This document shows, one piece after another, positions 1 through 8,849 of a stretch of DNA of 59,997 bases. The notes under the pieces are model-generated. The model was not told the origin of the DNA. It saw only the letters and a list, made by a program, of their open reading frames with translations, and made no database searches. This DNA comes from [Mycobacterium] manitobense (lineage in GTDB: Bacteria > Actinomycetota > Actinomycetes > Mycobacteriales > Mycobacteriaceae). Each line of letters starts with the position of its first letter. Position 1 is the stretch's first letter. The DNA lies in assembly GCF_025821665.1 (NCBI RefSeq), contig NZ_JACKSJ010000266.1:1-59997 (forward strand). The letters run 5' to 3'. The position numbers were made by a program, and so were the translations under genes.

Positions 1-1
1 C

Positions 2-496
2 GCGGCGACGCCGTCGCGGGCGTACGCGGCGGCCGAGGAGCTGGTGGCGACGGCCGAGGCCGAGGCGCGGGCCATGACCGAGGGCCGCAACGAGGCCGAG
101 ACCGAGGAGCTGCGGACGGCGCTGGGCGCGGGCGGAACCGGCAAGGGCACCGCGGGCGCTTTGAGGGGCGCCACGGGGGCGATCCGCGACCTGGAGAAAC
201 GGCAGAAGTCGCGGCAGACGCGGGCGTCGCGGGATGCGTTGGATCGGGCGCTGATCGACCTGGCGACCTACTTCCGGGACGCGCTGCTGGTGTCCTCGGG
301 CGTCAGCGGCGTCGCGCCGAACCACCCGGACATGGCCGACAAGGTGGCGTCGATGGCCGAGCACGTGCCGCCCGACCGGCTGCTGCGGTGCATCGAGTCG
401 GTGCTCGAGTGCCGCGAAGCACTGGCGATCAACGTGAAGCCGAAATTCGCCGTCGACGCGATGGTGGCCACCGTCGGCCAGGCGCTGCGCGGCTGA
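2..496 (+). CDS. holB: DNA polymerase III delta' subunit, C-terminal part (cut by window edge)
   Basis: The reading frame is open from base 2 and ends with TGA at 494-496, so only the last ~164 residues are visible. The segment is the helical C-terminal region of a clamp-loader delta' subunit: an acidic helix, then a basic stretch rich in Lys/Arg (EKRQKSRQTR), then the helix beginning ALIDLATYFRDALL that is typical of HolB C-termini. The nucleotide-binding and zinc modules lie upstream, outside the window. Its role would be loading the sliding clamp at the replication fork. The gene sits directly before tRNA-Thr, as Rv3644c does in M. tuberculosis as I remember it. The product name rests on the C-terminus and on this synteny. 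Confidence 0.8.
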   Translation, partial: AATPSRAYAAAEELVATAEAEARAMTEGRNEAETEELRTALGAGGTGKGTAGALRGATGAIRDLEKRQKSRQTRASRDALDRALIDLATYFRDALLVSSGVSGVAPNHPDMADKVASMAEHVPPDRLLRCIESVLECREALAINVKPKFAVDAMVATVGQALRG

Positions 497-507
497 CCCG
501 GGCGCTT

Positions 508-537
508 TTGGCGGCCGGTGGTGGCTGCCGCTAGACT
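508..537 (+). promoter_or_regulatory. Probable promoter of tRNA-Thr
   Basis: TTGGCG (508-513), an 18-base spacer and TAGACT (532-537) match the mycobacterial housekeeping pattern TTGnnn-N17/18-TAnnnT. The expected transcription start near 544 lies about 18 bases upstream of the mature tRNA. There is no other gene in the gap after holB. Confidence 0.5.
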
Positions 538-561
538 CGTCCCGCTTGGTTCGCCGGGCAC

Positions 562-634
562 GCCGCCTTAGCTCAGTCGGTAGAGCGATTCACTCGTAAT
601 GAATAGGTCAGGAGTTCGATTCTCCTAGGCGGCT
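562..634 (+). tRNA. tRNA-Thr (anticodon CGT)
   Basis: The acceptor strands GCCGCCT (562-568) and AGGCGGC (627-633) pair over 7 bp. The D-arm contains AGCTCAGTCGGTAGAGC, the anticodon stem is ATTCA/TGAAT around the loop CTCGTAA (anticodon CGT), and the T-arm is AGGAG-TTCGATT-CTCCT. The discriminator is T634 and CCA is not encoded, as usual in mycobacteria. It reads the ACG codon. Confidence 0.95.
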
Positions 635-691
635 CTCTCTTTTCTTCGCGCCGAGTGCACGCTTGTTTGCAGGTGCTCTCGGCGTTTGCGT

Positions 692-1567
692 TCAACTTCC
701 GTACGTTCGCGACAGGAATTCGCGAACCAGAGGTACGACCTCGTCGAGGTGGGTCTCGAGTAGCCAGTGACCGCCACCGAGCAGGTGCAGCGGGGCGTCG
801 GGCAGGTCGCGGTGGTACGCGCGGGCGGACTTCTCGGGCATGTAGCCGTCGTGCGGTCCCCAGACGATGAGTGTCGGGGGCTGGTGCTCGCGCAGGTAGG
901 CCTGCTCGTCGGGGAACCACTGCAGGGTGTTGGGCTGGTCCTCGAGCAGGCGGATGAGGTTGGCGATGCGCTCGGGGGTGTTCATCAGCGACCAGTGCAA
1001 GGTCCACAGGTCGGGGCTGATGCGGCCGGCGACGTCGTCGGGCAGCTCGCCGCGGAACTCCGACTCGAATCCTCTGAGGGTGACGTGGTCGGCGATCTTG
1101 CGGCGGGACTGCGGGCCGGGGTTGTTCCAGGACTCCTTGAGGAAGTCGTACTTCGGGCCGAAGGCATCCTCGTAGATGTCGCCGTTCTGGATGATCAGGC
1201 CGGCGACGTTGTCGGGTTTGGCGAGCGCGAGTTGGAAGCCGAACTGCGAGCCGTAGTCGTGCAGCCAGATGACGTAGCGGTCGAGTTCGAGTGTCTCGAC
1301 GAAGCGCTGCAGGAACTGCGCGTAGGCGGCGAAGGTGTAGCCGAAGTCGTCGGCCGAAGGTGTTGCGCTGTAGCCGAATCCGGGAAGGTCGGGCGCGATG
1401 AGGCGGTAGGTGTCGCCGAGGGCGGCCAGCAGATGGCGGTAGACGTACGACGATGCCGGATAGCCGTGGGGGAGCAGTACGACGGGCGCGTCGGCGGGGC
1501 CGGCCTGCCGGTAGAAGGTGTCGATGCCGTCGACGACCGTGCGGTGGTGGGTGATTGGTGAGGTCAC
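692..1567 (-). CDS. Alpha/beta hydrolase (epoxide hydrolase/haloalkane dehalogenase-like)
   Basis: A 291-residue alpha/beta-hydrolase fold enzyme. The oxyanion region is VVLLPHGYPASS. The nucleophile elbow reads LHDYGSQFG, with Asp in the nucleophile position as in epoxide hydrolases and haloalkane dehalogenases. A charge-relay Asp is plausible in VWGPHDGYMP and the catalytic His in GGGHWLLE near the C-terminus. The substrate cannot be told from sequence. The frame stays open far upstream, but the residues there are not hydrolase-like. I chose the GTG at 1567, where the fold begins (VTSPITHHRTV). It faces the accessory block and stands alone between tRNA-Thr and the lipoprotein genes. Confidence 0.8.
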   Translation of the reverse strand: MTSPITHHRTVVDGIDTFYRQAGPADAPVVLLPHGYPASSYVYRHLLAALGDTYRLIAPDLPGFGYSATPSADDFGYTFAAYAQFLQRFVETLELDRYVIWLHDYGSQFGFQLALAKPDNVAGLIIQNGDIYEDAFGPKYDFLKESWNNPGPQSRRKIADHVTLRGFESEFRGELPDDVAGRISPDLWTLHWSLMNTPERIANLIRLLEDQPNTLQWFPDEQAYLREHQPPTLIVWGPHDGYMPEKSARAYHRDLPDAPLHLLGGGHWLLETHLDEVVPLVREFLSRTYGS

Positions 1568-1788
1568 TTTTTCTGCAACACGTCGGGAGTGGGTGTTATT
1601 GCGCAAGTTGTGAAACGGTGCCGGGGTGGACGCAGTAGACGTCCAGCCATCTGTCGTCGGGTTGGGGAGGTGATGGAGCAGCACGCCATAGCGCCGTGCA
1701 GCAAACGATGGCACGAGGTGTCCATCAGCTGGCGGGCTCAGGCCAACCGGGTGAAGCCGGAAGCGTCGGAAAATCACTTCTTGGGTGT

Positions 1789-2525
1789 TCACCATTCGAA
1801 AGGAACTTGCGGCGTTCGACTGGCTCGGGAGCTGCTGCGACACATGCGGCTTTGTCGGACTCCATTGTCGGCCACTGTGAAGCACTCGACGGAGATGTCG
1901 CGGCGAGGAAATCCGACAACCTTCCAACCCCCGAAGACATTGTCAGATGGACTCGACGCAGGTCCCTCCTGGGGAGGTAGCGCTTCTTCCGGAGTGCCCT
2001 CAGGAGCCGTCAGCGTCAACCTCATCGCGATGATGCCGTTCGTCGGACTCGACCCGCCTTCGATCAAAGGCTTGAAACTGTCGCCAGAGCCTCTCTCGGC
2101 TACTCGGTAAAGGAATCCGCAAACTTGAGTGACAACGTTTTCGCCTGTTCGGTTGACCGACATCAACTTGTACTCGAGGTTACCCACGAGCGGATACGTC
2201 AATGGATAGCCATGTTGGGCTGTCTATTTCGGGCACCGACGTCAGTGCTGTCACGCGGATAATTCGGGGGAACCGCCTCTGAAAAGCCGGCATAGACATC
2301 GTTGATGTCCCCAGTGCTCTCAGCAAGGAAGCGTGACTCCAAGTAACCTCTCACTGGTACTGCCACGCCTTGCGAAAGATCGAGACTCGGTGCTGCTGAC
2401 CACCTTGGAGTTATTTGACCGAGTCTCTCAGCCCATACGTCTGTGGGAAGCCCGCCGCCACGACCGCAAGCGGCAACGAGAATGCACGCTAGCAGTGAGC
2501 AGATCAGTTGCCGTGGTGTGGTCAT
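1789..2525 (-). pseudogene. Lipoprotein gene split by a frameshift
   Basis: The 5' part (2525 down to 2199) starts MTTPRQLICSLL, has a lipobox LVAAC and ends MAIH-stop. A second frame begins at the same point (TTG at 2202, overlapping the stop as TTGA) and runs to 1789. Together they line up with the intact neighbour lipoprotein (2564-3334): the second frame has VCGFLYRVAERG where the neighbour has VCAFNSLVAERP, and DNVFGGWKVV where the neighbour has ENVFGTWVAT. A one-base loss near 2200 best explains the split. Two translationally coupled proteins from the TTG start are possible but less likely, as the second lacks any signal peptide. The last ~35 residues match nothing in the neighbour. The region is less GC-rich than the core genes. 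Confidence 0.6.
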
Positions 2526-2563
2526 TTGCCTTCCGCGTGCGCATTCTGGGGCATGGGGTTCTC

Positions 2564-3334
2564 CTAAGCGGGGGACCCTGTCGGCCAACCCGGTTCCGGT
2601 GAGAGTGTCGGAGGCGGGTCTTTTCGGTAGTAGGGACTTGGCCAGTCTGATGGGGTTCCCGGGGCGAGCCGATTGCATTCGGCGGGTTCAGCTCCCAAGT
2701 AGTCGTAGTCGGTAGCGACCCAGGTGCCGAAGACGTTCTCGACAGGTCTGCGGGCGGGGCCTTGTTGATGAGCGGCGGGAGATTTCTGCTCTTCTGGAGG
2801 AAGTTGCGGATCGGGCGCGAACGTAAGACGCGAGGCCTGACCCAAGTCGTCGCCGCCTCCGCTTCTGTAAACGTCGCCACCATTTGGACGCTCAGCCACC
2901 AGCGAGTTGAATGCGCAAACCACTGCAGCGAAGCCGTTTCCTTGAGGGAGCATCTCAACGACCTCGTAGTACCAGGTTCCCGCGCCCCAACGGCCTAGGT
3001 CTGGGTATAAACCACCGATCTGTTCTGGCGGTTCCAGCCGATTGAAGGCGCGAGCGAAGCCGGGATACCCGTCAGATTCGATAGCTTCTAAGCCAGTGCG
3101 ATCGAAGCTCGTGAGGGCGGCCTCGCGCGACTCTACGAACGCCCGGATAAATGTGCCCTCGGGGCTCATGAGGTCGACTGCCGGATTCGGTATCCACCTA
3201 GTGGACATGCCTTCCCCAGTTGCTGGCGGGGGTATGGAAGGCGCTGGATCTGAGTTGTCGCAACCGACGGCACACAGCGACATGCTGGCGATCGTGAGTG
3301 TCAGAACCGTAGTAAACTTGCGTCGTCGAAGCAT
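2564..3334 (-). CDS. Putative lipoprotein, partner of the large WXG100-like protein
   Basis: About 256 residues starting MLRRRKFTTVLTLT, with a basic n-region, a hydrophobic core and a lipobox ending AVGC, so it is probably an acylated protein on the outer face of the membrane. The mature part is soluble, with the motifs WYYEVVEMLPQG, VVCAFNSLVAERP and ENVFGTWVATDYDY. It begins 4 bases after the stop of the large gene upstream, so they are probably one transcript. An upstream in-frame ATG at 3367 (MARNLIGHRDF) would overlap that gene by 29 bases and has a GGGGAG about 12 bases before it, so the start is uncertain. A frameshifted paralogue lies just downstream. I do not recognise a function; a role protecting against or anchoring the partner protein is only a guess from the pairing. 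Confidence 0.65.
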   Translation of the reverse strand: MLRRRKFTTVLTLTIASMSLCAVGCDNSDPAPSIPPPATGEGMSTRWIPNPAVDLMSPEGTFIRAFVESREAALTSFDRTGLEAIESDGYPGFARAFNRLEPPEQIGGLYPDLGRWGAGTWYYEVVEMLPQGNGFAAVVCAFNSLVAERPNGGDVYRSGGGDDLGQASRLTFAPDPQLPPEEQKSPAAHQQGPARRPVENVFGTWVATDYDYLGAEPAECNRLAPGTPSDWPSPYYRKDPPPTLSPEPGWPTGSPA

Positions 3335-3338
3335 GAAG

Positions 3339-5666
3339 TCACGGTGTCCAATCAGGTTGCGCGCCATTCTCAGTTGCATCTCCCCAATCGTTAAGAACCT
3401 CCCGGCTGAAACCATACTGCGGCCCGACCTCCGCGATCCAGTCATTGATGATCGAAGACGCATTATTTCGGGAATCGCCGACCTTACTCATATCGATAAG
3501 ACCATCGGTGATCAACGGCTGCAACCGCGGATCGTCTGCGAGGTGTGGATGTGCCTGAATCACTCCATTCATCACGGCTGCATCGAATTTGTATGGATTT
3601 GTATTCGCCCCGCCGGTCTCCACGAGCGTCTGCATCATCTCGCCACCGTTTATTGTTGCGGGATTCGTCGGGTCGTTCCCCGTCACGTTCACTGCGACTT
3701 CACCGAAAGCGCTCACCTCAGACAGTCCTGGTATGGTGCCCGTGGTCTTCAGAAAATTGTTTATGAAGTCTTCGGTCTTGCCTTCGCGAACAGCTTGCTC
3801 CCACCGGGCAGTCTCGCGCTCGAAAAGGTTCGCTTGCTCGGCGCCCAGATTCATCGCCTCGGATATTCTGCCTGCGGTCAGCAAATCGTGCGGTTTCATC
3901 CCGTTCGCAGCGTTTTCCGTCAAAATGCTTTCGTACGCGGCAGCGCCTGCCGCGTTGATAAGCGTAGCTGCTTCATGGTTTTGATTGAGAGATGCAAACA
4001 TGTCCGACATGCCTACTATGTCGCCTTTGCCGGAGTTCTTGAAGTTCTCCACACCGTTGTCCGGGCCACCCGCGATGCCAGCTAGGTCGTCAAGATACGG
4101 CGATATGGCTTGAGCCGCCACTTGTGCCATTTCACCATTGTTCTCACCGAATGTTCCGCCTCCGGGCAGGTTGCCCAGGACTGGCGCTTTCTCGGCCAGA
4201 TAGTGCGCCAGACCACTGGCGGTTTCGCCATGTATTCGGCTCGCAGGATCATCGTCAACCCATGACAGGACATCACTGGCCCTACCGTACTGTTCACCCC
4301 AATGTTCCTGAGTGAGTGCGCGCAGAAACGTCTCGCTCTTCTCGCCAGTTGCTAAGTCGTGTATCCCCAGGTGATCGCTACTAGAACTCTGGAAAATGTC
4401 CGCTAATGCACTTCTCGGGTCATCACCATGCGCGTCCGAGAGGAGGGCGGGATCCACGTCAAAGCCGAATCTAGCTGACGTCTCGCGGTGATCGATGGAT
4501 GCGTTCGTGTACTGCGCTGCCGCATCTAACGCGGCCTTCGTCGCTTCGCTGCCGCTCGCGTATTCGCCGGCATTCTCAAAGACTGCAGTGATGTCCTCGA
4601 GTGCCCCGACACCATGAAGCCGGGTGTAACCGGGGTCCTGGCTACCGTCCTGTGCCGAAGATGCGGCTACCACCTCGACACGATCGGTCCGGGTCAGCTC
4701 CTGTTGCAGACTGTCGGGCAGATTGCTCAAGCTACCGGCAGCGGGAACGAAGTTGTCGCGCGTCTTGTCGGTGGGTCCGCCGGTGTTCGGCACCCCGGAC
4801 TGTGCGTTCGGGTTCGATATCAGGGCTAGGCCCTGTGCGAGTGCCATCCGCTCGTCCATCGGCAGCTTGTCCGATATGGCTCTGATTTTCTCGGGTGGCA
4901 TACCGTTCATCGACTGAGACAGTTGATAGAGATAGGCCATTCGCTCCGGCCCAACGTTGACCTTTTCGCCTCTGGCCAAGGCGTCCAGTTGTGCGCGGTC
5001 GAGATTGCCTGCCTCGAGTAGGCGCTCCCGCTGTGTCGGTGACAGCATTGCATCTTCGAGACTTTCGCCGTCGGTACGACCCTCCTCGGAAGTCAGCTCG
5101 TTCGGAGTTCCGTCAACGTCATCCGGGAGGAGATCGGCGACGTACTCGGGCAAGGGCTCATTCACTGCGCCCTTGCCGGCTCCGATGTTGTTGTACTTAC
5201 TGATGTCCTCGCGCATGTTGTTCGCAATTTGTTGCAGGTCGCCGTTCGAGCGCTCGACGATGTCGGTGATCTTCTGGAGTCCCTCGCTCGCAAGCGCCAT
5301 CCGCATCAGGTCGCCGTCCTGGCCCAGCGGAATCTGAGAGGCCATGCTGGTGACCCAATCCCGCACATCTTCCAGGTCACGACGTCCTTGGACGACGACC
5401 TGCGCCGACTGGTCGAGGTAGTACCCCATGCGTTTGTCTAGTGAAGCAAGCTCTTCAAGTGTTTCTCCATGCTTTGTGTTCGCAGCGTCGTAGGTCTGGG
5501 ACGCGTCACCCGTCCACGCCGCTCCTGGCGCGGCCGCTCTGACGTAAGCTCCGAGATTCTGCAGGTTCGCACTTGCGTCGAATTCCACACCGCCCTTCGG
5601 TGTGTCCTTCCCGAAGTTGTCCCTGGCCTTCTCCCATGTCGCATAGAAGCCGTCGAGTGCACTCAC
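3339..5666 (-). CDS. Large mycobacterial protein with WXG100-like N-terminal domain, copy A
   Basis: About 775 residues. The first ~130 are helical and WXG100-like: VSALDGFYATW, then AAWTGDAS and YDAANTKHGE, then a coiled stretch DQSAQVVVQGRRDLEDVRDWV. A Glu/Asp-rich linker follows, then a long helical region. Mycobacterial homologues are often annotated as TPR-repeat-region proteins. There is no Sec signal, and the N-terminal domain suggests export by a type VII system. I start it at GTG 5666 because the paralogue 3.15 kb away is identical from VSALDGFYATW and differs before it. It lies 4 bases before a lipoprotein gene. Base composition is visibly poorer in GC than copy B and the core genes, which suggests separate acquisition. 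The biochemical activity is unknown. Confidence 0.7.
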   Translation of the reverse strand: MSALDGFYATWEKARDNFGKDTPKGGVEFDASANLQNLGAYVRAAAPGAAWTGDASQTYDAANTKHGETLEELASLDKRMGYYLDQSAQVVVQGRRDLEDVRDWVTSMASQIPLGQDGDLMRMALASEGLQKITDIVERSNGDLQQIANNMREDISKYNNIGAGKGAVNEPLPEYVADLLPDDVDGTPNELTSEEGRTDGESLEDAMLSPTQRERLLEAGNLDRAQLDALARGEKVNVGPERMAYLYQLSQSMNGMPPEKIRAISDKLPMDERMALAQGLALISNPNAQSGVPNTGGPTDKTRDNFVPAAGSLSNLPDSLQQELTRTDRVEVVAASSAQDGSQDPGYTRLHGVGALEDITAVFENAGEYASGSEATKAALDAAAQYTNASIDHRETSARFGFDVDPALLSDAHGDDPRSALADIFQSSSSDHLGIHDLATGEKSETFLRALTQEHWGEQYGRASDVLSWVDDDPASRIHGETASGLAHYLAEKAPVLGNLPGGGTFGENNGEMAQVAAQAISPYLDDLAGIAGGPDNGVENFKNSGKGDIVGMSDMFASLNQNHEAATLINAAGAAAYESILTENAANGMKPHDLLTAGRISEAMNLGAEQANLFERETARWEQAVREGKTEDFINNFLKTTGTIPGLSEVSAFGEVAVNVTGNDPTNPATINGGEMMQTLVETGGANTNPYKFDAAVMNGVIQAHPHLADDPRLQPLITDGLIDMSKVGDSRNNASSIINDWIAEVGPQYGFSREVLNDWGDATENGAQPDWTP

Positions 5667-5698
5667 GAGCGCCCCCACTCGCCACGTCGCAAACTCAC

Positions 5699-5749
5699 GT
5701 GCTCAGTATCCCGCACCCCCGACGACCTCGGTGTCACGAATCCGACCGG
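5699..5749 (-). repeat. Duplicated leader, copy A (probable promoter)
   Basis: This 51-base block matches 8850-8900 at 47 of 51 positions and lies the same distance upstream of the start codon of the paralogous gene. Read on the minus strand it holds a -10-like GATACT (complement of 5705-5710), which would place a transcription start about 32 bases before the GTG at 5666. I see no clear -35. Confidence 0.6.
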
Positions 5750-5765
5750 TGCCGCGGTCGGGCAT

Positions 5766-6470
5766 CTACCCCGGCGGCGCGGAGGTCGGGTCGGGCGCCT
5801 TCTGAACGAACGGTTGCGGTTTGAAGGGATCGCACACCCCGGCGATCTGCTCTTTGGTCATGTTCTGGATCGCGCCGATGTCCAACAGCAGCCAGCGGGG
5901 TTCTCGAGACGTCGAACCATCGGCTGCCGGGCGATTCGTCCACTGCACGCGCGGTCGCCACAAGCCGATCGGGCCCGTCGACGGTGCCGCAATCAGCTCG
6001 CCGTCCTCCTTCATGACATATAGGCCCGGGGTGTCGAACAAGCAAATGGTCACCTCGGCCGCTCCGTCGGGCAACTGCTGAGCGGCGACGGCACCGTGCA
6101 GTGCCCCGCCCGTTTGACCCACATACGGGTCCGAGGTGCGGGGCGCGTCGCTGTCCGCCTCGGGCGCAATTTTGCTGCGGTACTCCCGGTAGAGCCGCTC
6201 CTCGTCGGGATCATCACTCAACCGCGCATCGACGGACATGTCGAGCGCGAATTCCGCTGCACCCAACAGTGGCTGTTCCAACGGCACCGCCACGCTGGTC
6301 CGAATCTCCAACGGCGGGTACGGAAACGGCGGCAGCGCGGAGGTCGATGGCTCCGACGGCGCGCTGTCCTGCGCGCGGCATCCGCCGACAAGAGCAGCCG
6401 AGCACAGCGCGAACACGCTGAGGGCTACGACCATGCGACGCCTACCGTCGCCCGCGCTATCCGCCGACAT
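5766..6470 (-). CDS. Putative lipoprotein following copy B of the large protein
   Basis: About 234 residues starting MSADSAGDGRRR, giving an Arg-rich n-region, then a hydrophobic core and the lipobox LVGGC. The mature domain has VTICLFDTPGLYVMKEDGE and ends in a Pro-rich tail (KAPDPTSAPPG). I chose ATG 6470 because a later ATG at 6434 would remove the positive n-region. The gene overlaps the end of the large gene upstream by 14 bases, which points to coupled translation. It is not clearly the same family as the lipoprotein at 2564-3334, but occupies the equivalent place after the paralogous large gene. Function unknown. Confidence 0.7.
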   Translation of the reverse strand: MSADSAGDGRRRMVVALSVFALCSAALVGGCRAQDSAPSEPSTSALPPFPYPPLEIRTSVAVPLEQPLLGAAEFALDMSVDARLSDDPDEERLYREYRSKIAPEADSDAPRTSDPYVGQTGGALHGAVAAQQLPDGAAEVTICLFDTPGLYVMKEDGELIAAPSTGPIGLWRPRVQWTNRPAADGSTSREPRWLLLDIGAIQNMTKEQIAGVCDPFKPQPFVQKAPDPTSAPPG

Positions 6471-8817
6471 CGATCTTGTAGCTCTGGCCGTAATTCTCGA
6501 CGTACGGGTTGAGCCCGCGGCTGTCCAGGAAGTTGTCCAGCGCGATGGCTTCCGGACTGCCGGGAGCCAATGGCTGCCCGGAGAGGTTGATCGGTTGCCC
6601 GTTCGGCGCCAATTCCGGAGGGAGCTGACCTGCGTCGTAGGCGGCCTGCAGAATAGCTTGCTGCGCTTGGCGATTCGCTCCCGCGCCCAGGTCGTCCTGA
6701 TGAGGCGCAGAGATCCCCTCGTATTGGGCCGTGCCGATAGCCTCTTTGATCTGATTCTCGACGAGGTCGCCCGGTGCGAGCCCTGTGACGTCCGTGATCG
6801 TGCCCGAGCCGGGGATCTTGCCCGCCAGTTCGTCGGTGGCCACGCCGGCCAGTTCGGCACCGAGGATCTTCGCCCGGTACACCGCGTCCCTCTGCTGTTC
6901 CTCGGTCATCTCGTTCTGGAACACTTCGTTGTGGTGACCGATGGCATCGAGCATCGCGTTGTCGATGCGCCCGGACAAGCTTCCCGCCGGACTGTTGTTC
7001 ACGTCTTGCTCGATGTTGCCCGGGTTGGCGCGCATAGCGGCTTCGAGTTCGTCGATGCGACCCGTCTCTGCCGCGTGCGCGAGGGTGACCCGGCCCTCCT
7101 CTGAATAGCTACCCAGTTCGAGCAACCGGTTGGCTTCCGACGCCGCGAGAACGGGATTGCCCGCCGAGTCGAACGTCGTCTCCGGATACCCGTTCGCGTA
7201 GGTCCCGGGTCCCGCAAGTGAGCCCGTGTTCTCCGCCAGGAGTTGAGCCATCTCCGTCGACACCGCATCGTTGTGCGCGAACGCATCCCGCATCGTGTTG
7301 AACACCGGATCGTTGTCACCCGGCGCCAGCATGGCGGGCACCTCGGTGAAAGCCTGCCTGGCCCGGTCGCCGATGGGGTCACCGACCGGGCGGTCCATGT
7401 CTTCGTTCATCCAGTCGAGCAGCGTCGCCGCACCCGTGCCGCCACCGGCGTTTGACCAGTCCTGCCCCATCAACGTACGTACGGTGTGCTCCGGGTTGTA
7501 TCCCGGTTCCATGCCGTCACCCGACCAGATCCGGTAGGACGCTTCGTTGTTGCGTCCGGCGACGTCTGCGAAATTGTTCGCAGCACGTTCGTAGGTCTCC
7601 ACCGACGTATCGCGGAACGCCCACCCATCGCGGTTCGGTTCGACCATGTCGGCCGCCTTCTGATACATCTCGGTGCCCAGCTGGGTGCCGGGCTGATAGC
7701 CGGGGTTCGCCTCGCCCATCAGTTCGCCGAGCTGGGTCATGTCGGCGATGTTCTGTTCCTGCGCGGCGACCGTACCTAGTTCGAGTTCGTTGGGGATCGC
7801 GTCGCCGTTGCGCCACTCGATCAGGTCGCGCAGTTCGGATGGAAGCTGGTCGTACCCGCCGCGAGAGGCGATGCTGCCGTCGGGATTTCGCTCGACGATG
7901 TTCTCGTTGCTGGTGACCATCAACCCGTTGGCGAGGCTGTCACGCTGAGCGCCCGCCTCGGTGTCGCCGGCAGCCTCCTGTGCCTCCAGGTGACGGTCCA
8001 GCGCCAGCAGGCCGTCCTTGCCGGCAGCTTGGTAGAAGTCGCGGTAGTACTCCTGCGTCTCCTTCGGCACGTTGTCGATCTCTTCGCCGCGCGCGAGCGC
8101 ATCGATTTGGGCCTGGGTGAGCGGATTCTGCGGGAGGTTGGACGCCACCTCGTCCAGTACCGCCGGGTCGCGCTGATCGGGCGGGAGGTCGGCCTGCTCG
8201 GCCACCGCCTCGCCGTCCTGCTCGCCCTCGCTCTGCCCTTCACCGGTCGGGGTTCCACGCGGCAGCCTGTCGCGCTCCTCGGTCTCTTTGTCGTCGCCCG
8301 GGTCGCCGGACGGGCTGCCCTCACTACTGAAGTTGACGGCGTCGAACTCCGGCTTGAGCCTGTTCATGTTGTCGCGGATGGTGTTGTTGGCGTCGTTGGA
8401 GGTCTGCACGATTTCGCTGACCTGGCCGAGGCCGCTGTTGGCGATCTTCATCAGTAGTTCGTCGCGCTGCTTGCCGGGCGGGACGCTGTTGGCCGCGTCG
8501 GTCACCCATTGGCGGACGGCGTCGAGATTGCCGCGGCCGGTGGTCACCACGTCGGCGGCCTGGTCGAGTTGGGCGGCCAGGCGTTGGTCGAGGTCGGCGA
8601 GCTTGGTCAAGTTTTCGCCGTGCTTCTTGTTGGCTCCGCCGTAGGCCTCGGAGCCGGCTCCGGTCCACGTGTCACCCGGTGCCGCGGCCTGAACGTCTTC
8701 GCCGAGTTTGGAGAACGTCGGGCTGGCGTCGATCTGCGATCCGCCCTGCGGCGTGCCCTCACCGAAGGTGTTCCTGGCGTCGTTCCACGTCGCGTAGAAG
8801 CCGTCGAGTGCACTCAC
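6457..8817 (-). CDS. Large mycobacterial protein with WXG100-like N-terminal domain, copy B
   Basis: About 786 residues, paralogous to the gene at 3339-5666. It shares the N-terminal VSALDGFYATW, a W-T-G turn (DTWTGAGSEAYGGANKKHGE), the linker with many Asp/Glu, and the QAQIDALARGEE region before a long helical body. The C-terminal ~150 residues differ and end YGQSYKIDVGG. There is no signal peptide, and export through a type VII system is inferred from the WXG100-like start. GTG 8817 is chosen because similarity between the copies begins there. GC content looks like that of the surrounding core genes, unlike copy A. It is followed by an overlapping lipoprotein gene. Specific function unknown. 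Confidence 0.7.
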   Translation of the reverse strand: MSALDGFYATWNDARNTFGEGTPQGGSQIDASPTFSKLGEDVQAAAPGDTWTGAGSEAYGGANKKHGENLTKLADLDQRLAAQLDQAADVVTTGRGNLDAVRQWVTDAANSVPPGKQRDELLMKIANSGLGQVSEIVQTSNDANNTIRDNMNRLKPEFDAVNFSSEGSPSGDPGDDKETEERDRLPRGTPTGEGQSEGEQDGEAVAEQADLPPDQRDPAVLDEVASNLPQNPLTQAQIDALARGEEIDNVPKETQEYYRDFYQAAGKDGLLALDRHLEAQEAAGDTEAGAQRDSLANGLMVTSNENIVERNPDGSIASRGGYDQLPSELRDLIEWRNGDAIPNELELGTVAAQEQNIADMTQLGELMGEANPGYQPGTQLGTEMYQKAADMVEPNRDGWAFRDTSVETYERAANNFADVAGRNNEASYRIWSGDGMEPGYNPEHTVRTLMGQDWSNAGGGTGAATLLDWMNEDMDRPVGDPIGDRARQAFTEVPAMLAPGDNDPVFNTMRDAFAHNDAVSTEMAQLLAENTGSLAGPGTYANGYPETTFDSAGNPVLAASEANRLLELGSYSEEGRVTLAHAAETGRIDELEAAMRANPGNIEQDVNNSPAGSLSGRIDNAMLDAIGHHNEVFQNEMTEEQQRDAVYRAKILGAELAGVATDELAGKIPGSGTITDVTGLAPGDLVENQIKEAIGTAQYEGISAPHQDDLGAGANRQAQQAILQAAYDAGQLPPELAPNGQPINLSGQPLAPGSPEAIALDNFLDSRGLNPYVENYGQSYKIDVGG

Positions 8818-8849
8818 GGGCGCACCAGCCCGCAACCTCGCAATTCCAT

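Noticed and set aside
562..1700. tRNA-Thr as integration site for the accessory block
   Set aside because: I saw no direct repeat of the tRNA 3' end further in and no integrase; an ordinary hydrolase gene lies between.
1589..2110. Plus-strand 173-codon frame in the low-GC region
   Set aside because: It is antisense to the broken lipoprotein, whose two frames align with the intact neighbour; no recognisable domain.
3042..4085. Plus-strand 347-codon frame opposite copy A and its lipoprotein
   Set aside because: It runs across two real minus-strand genes and has no coherent features.
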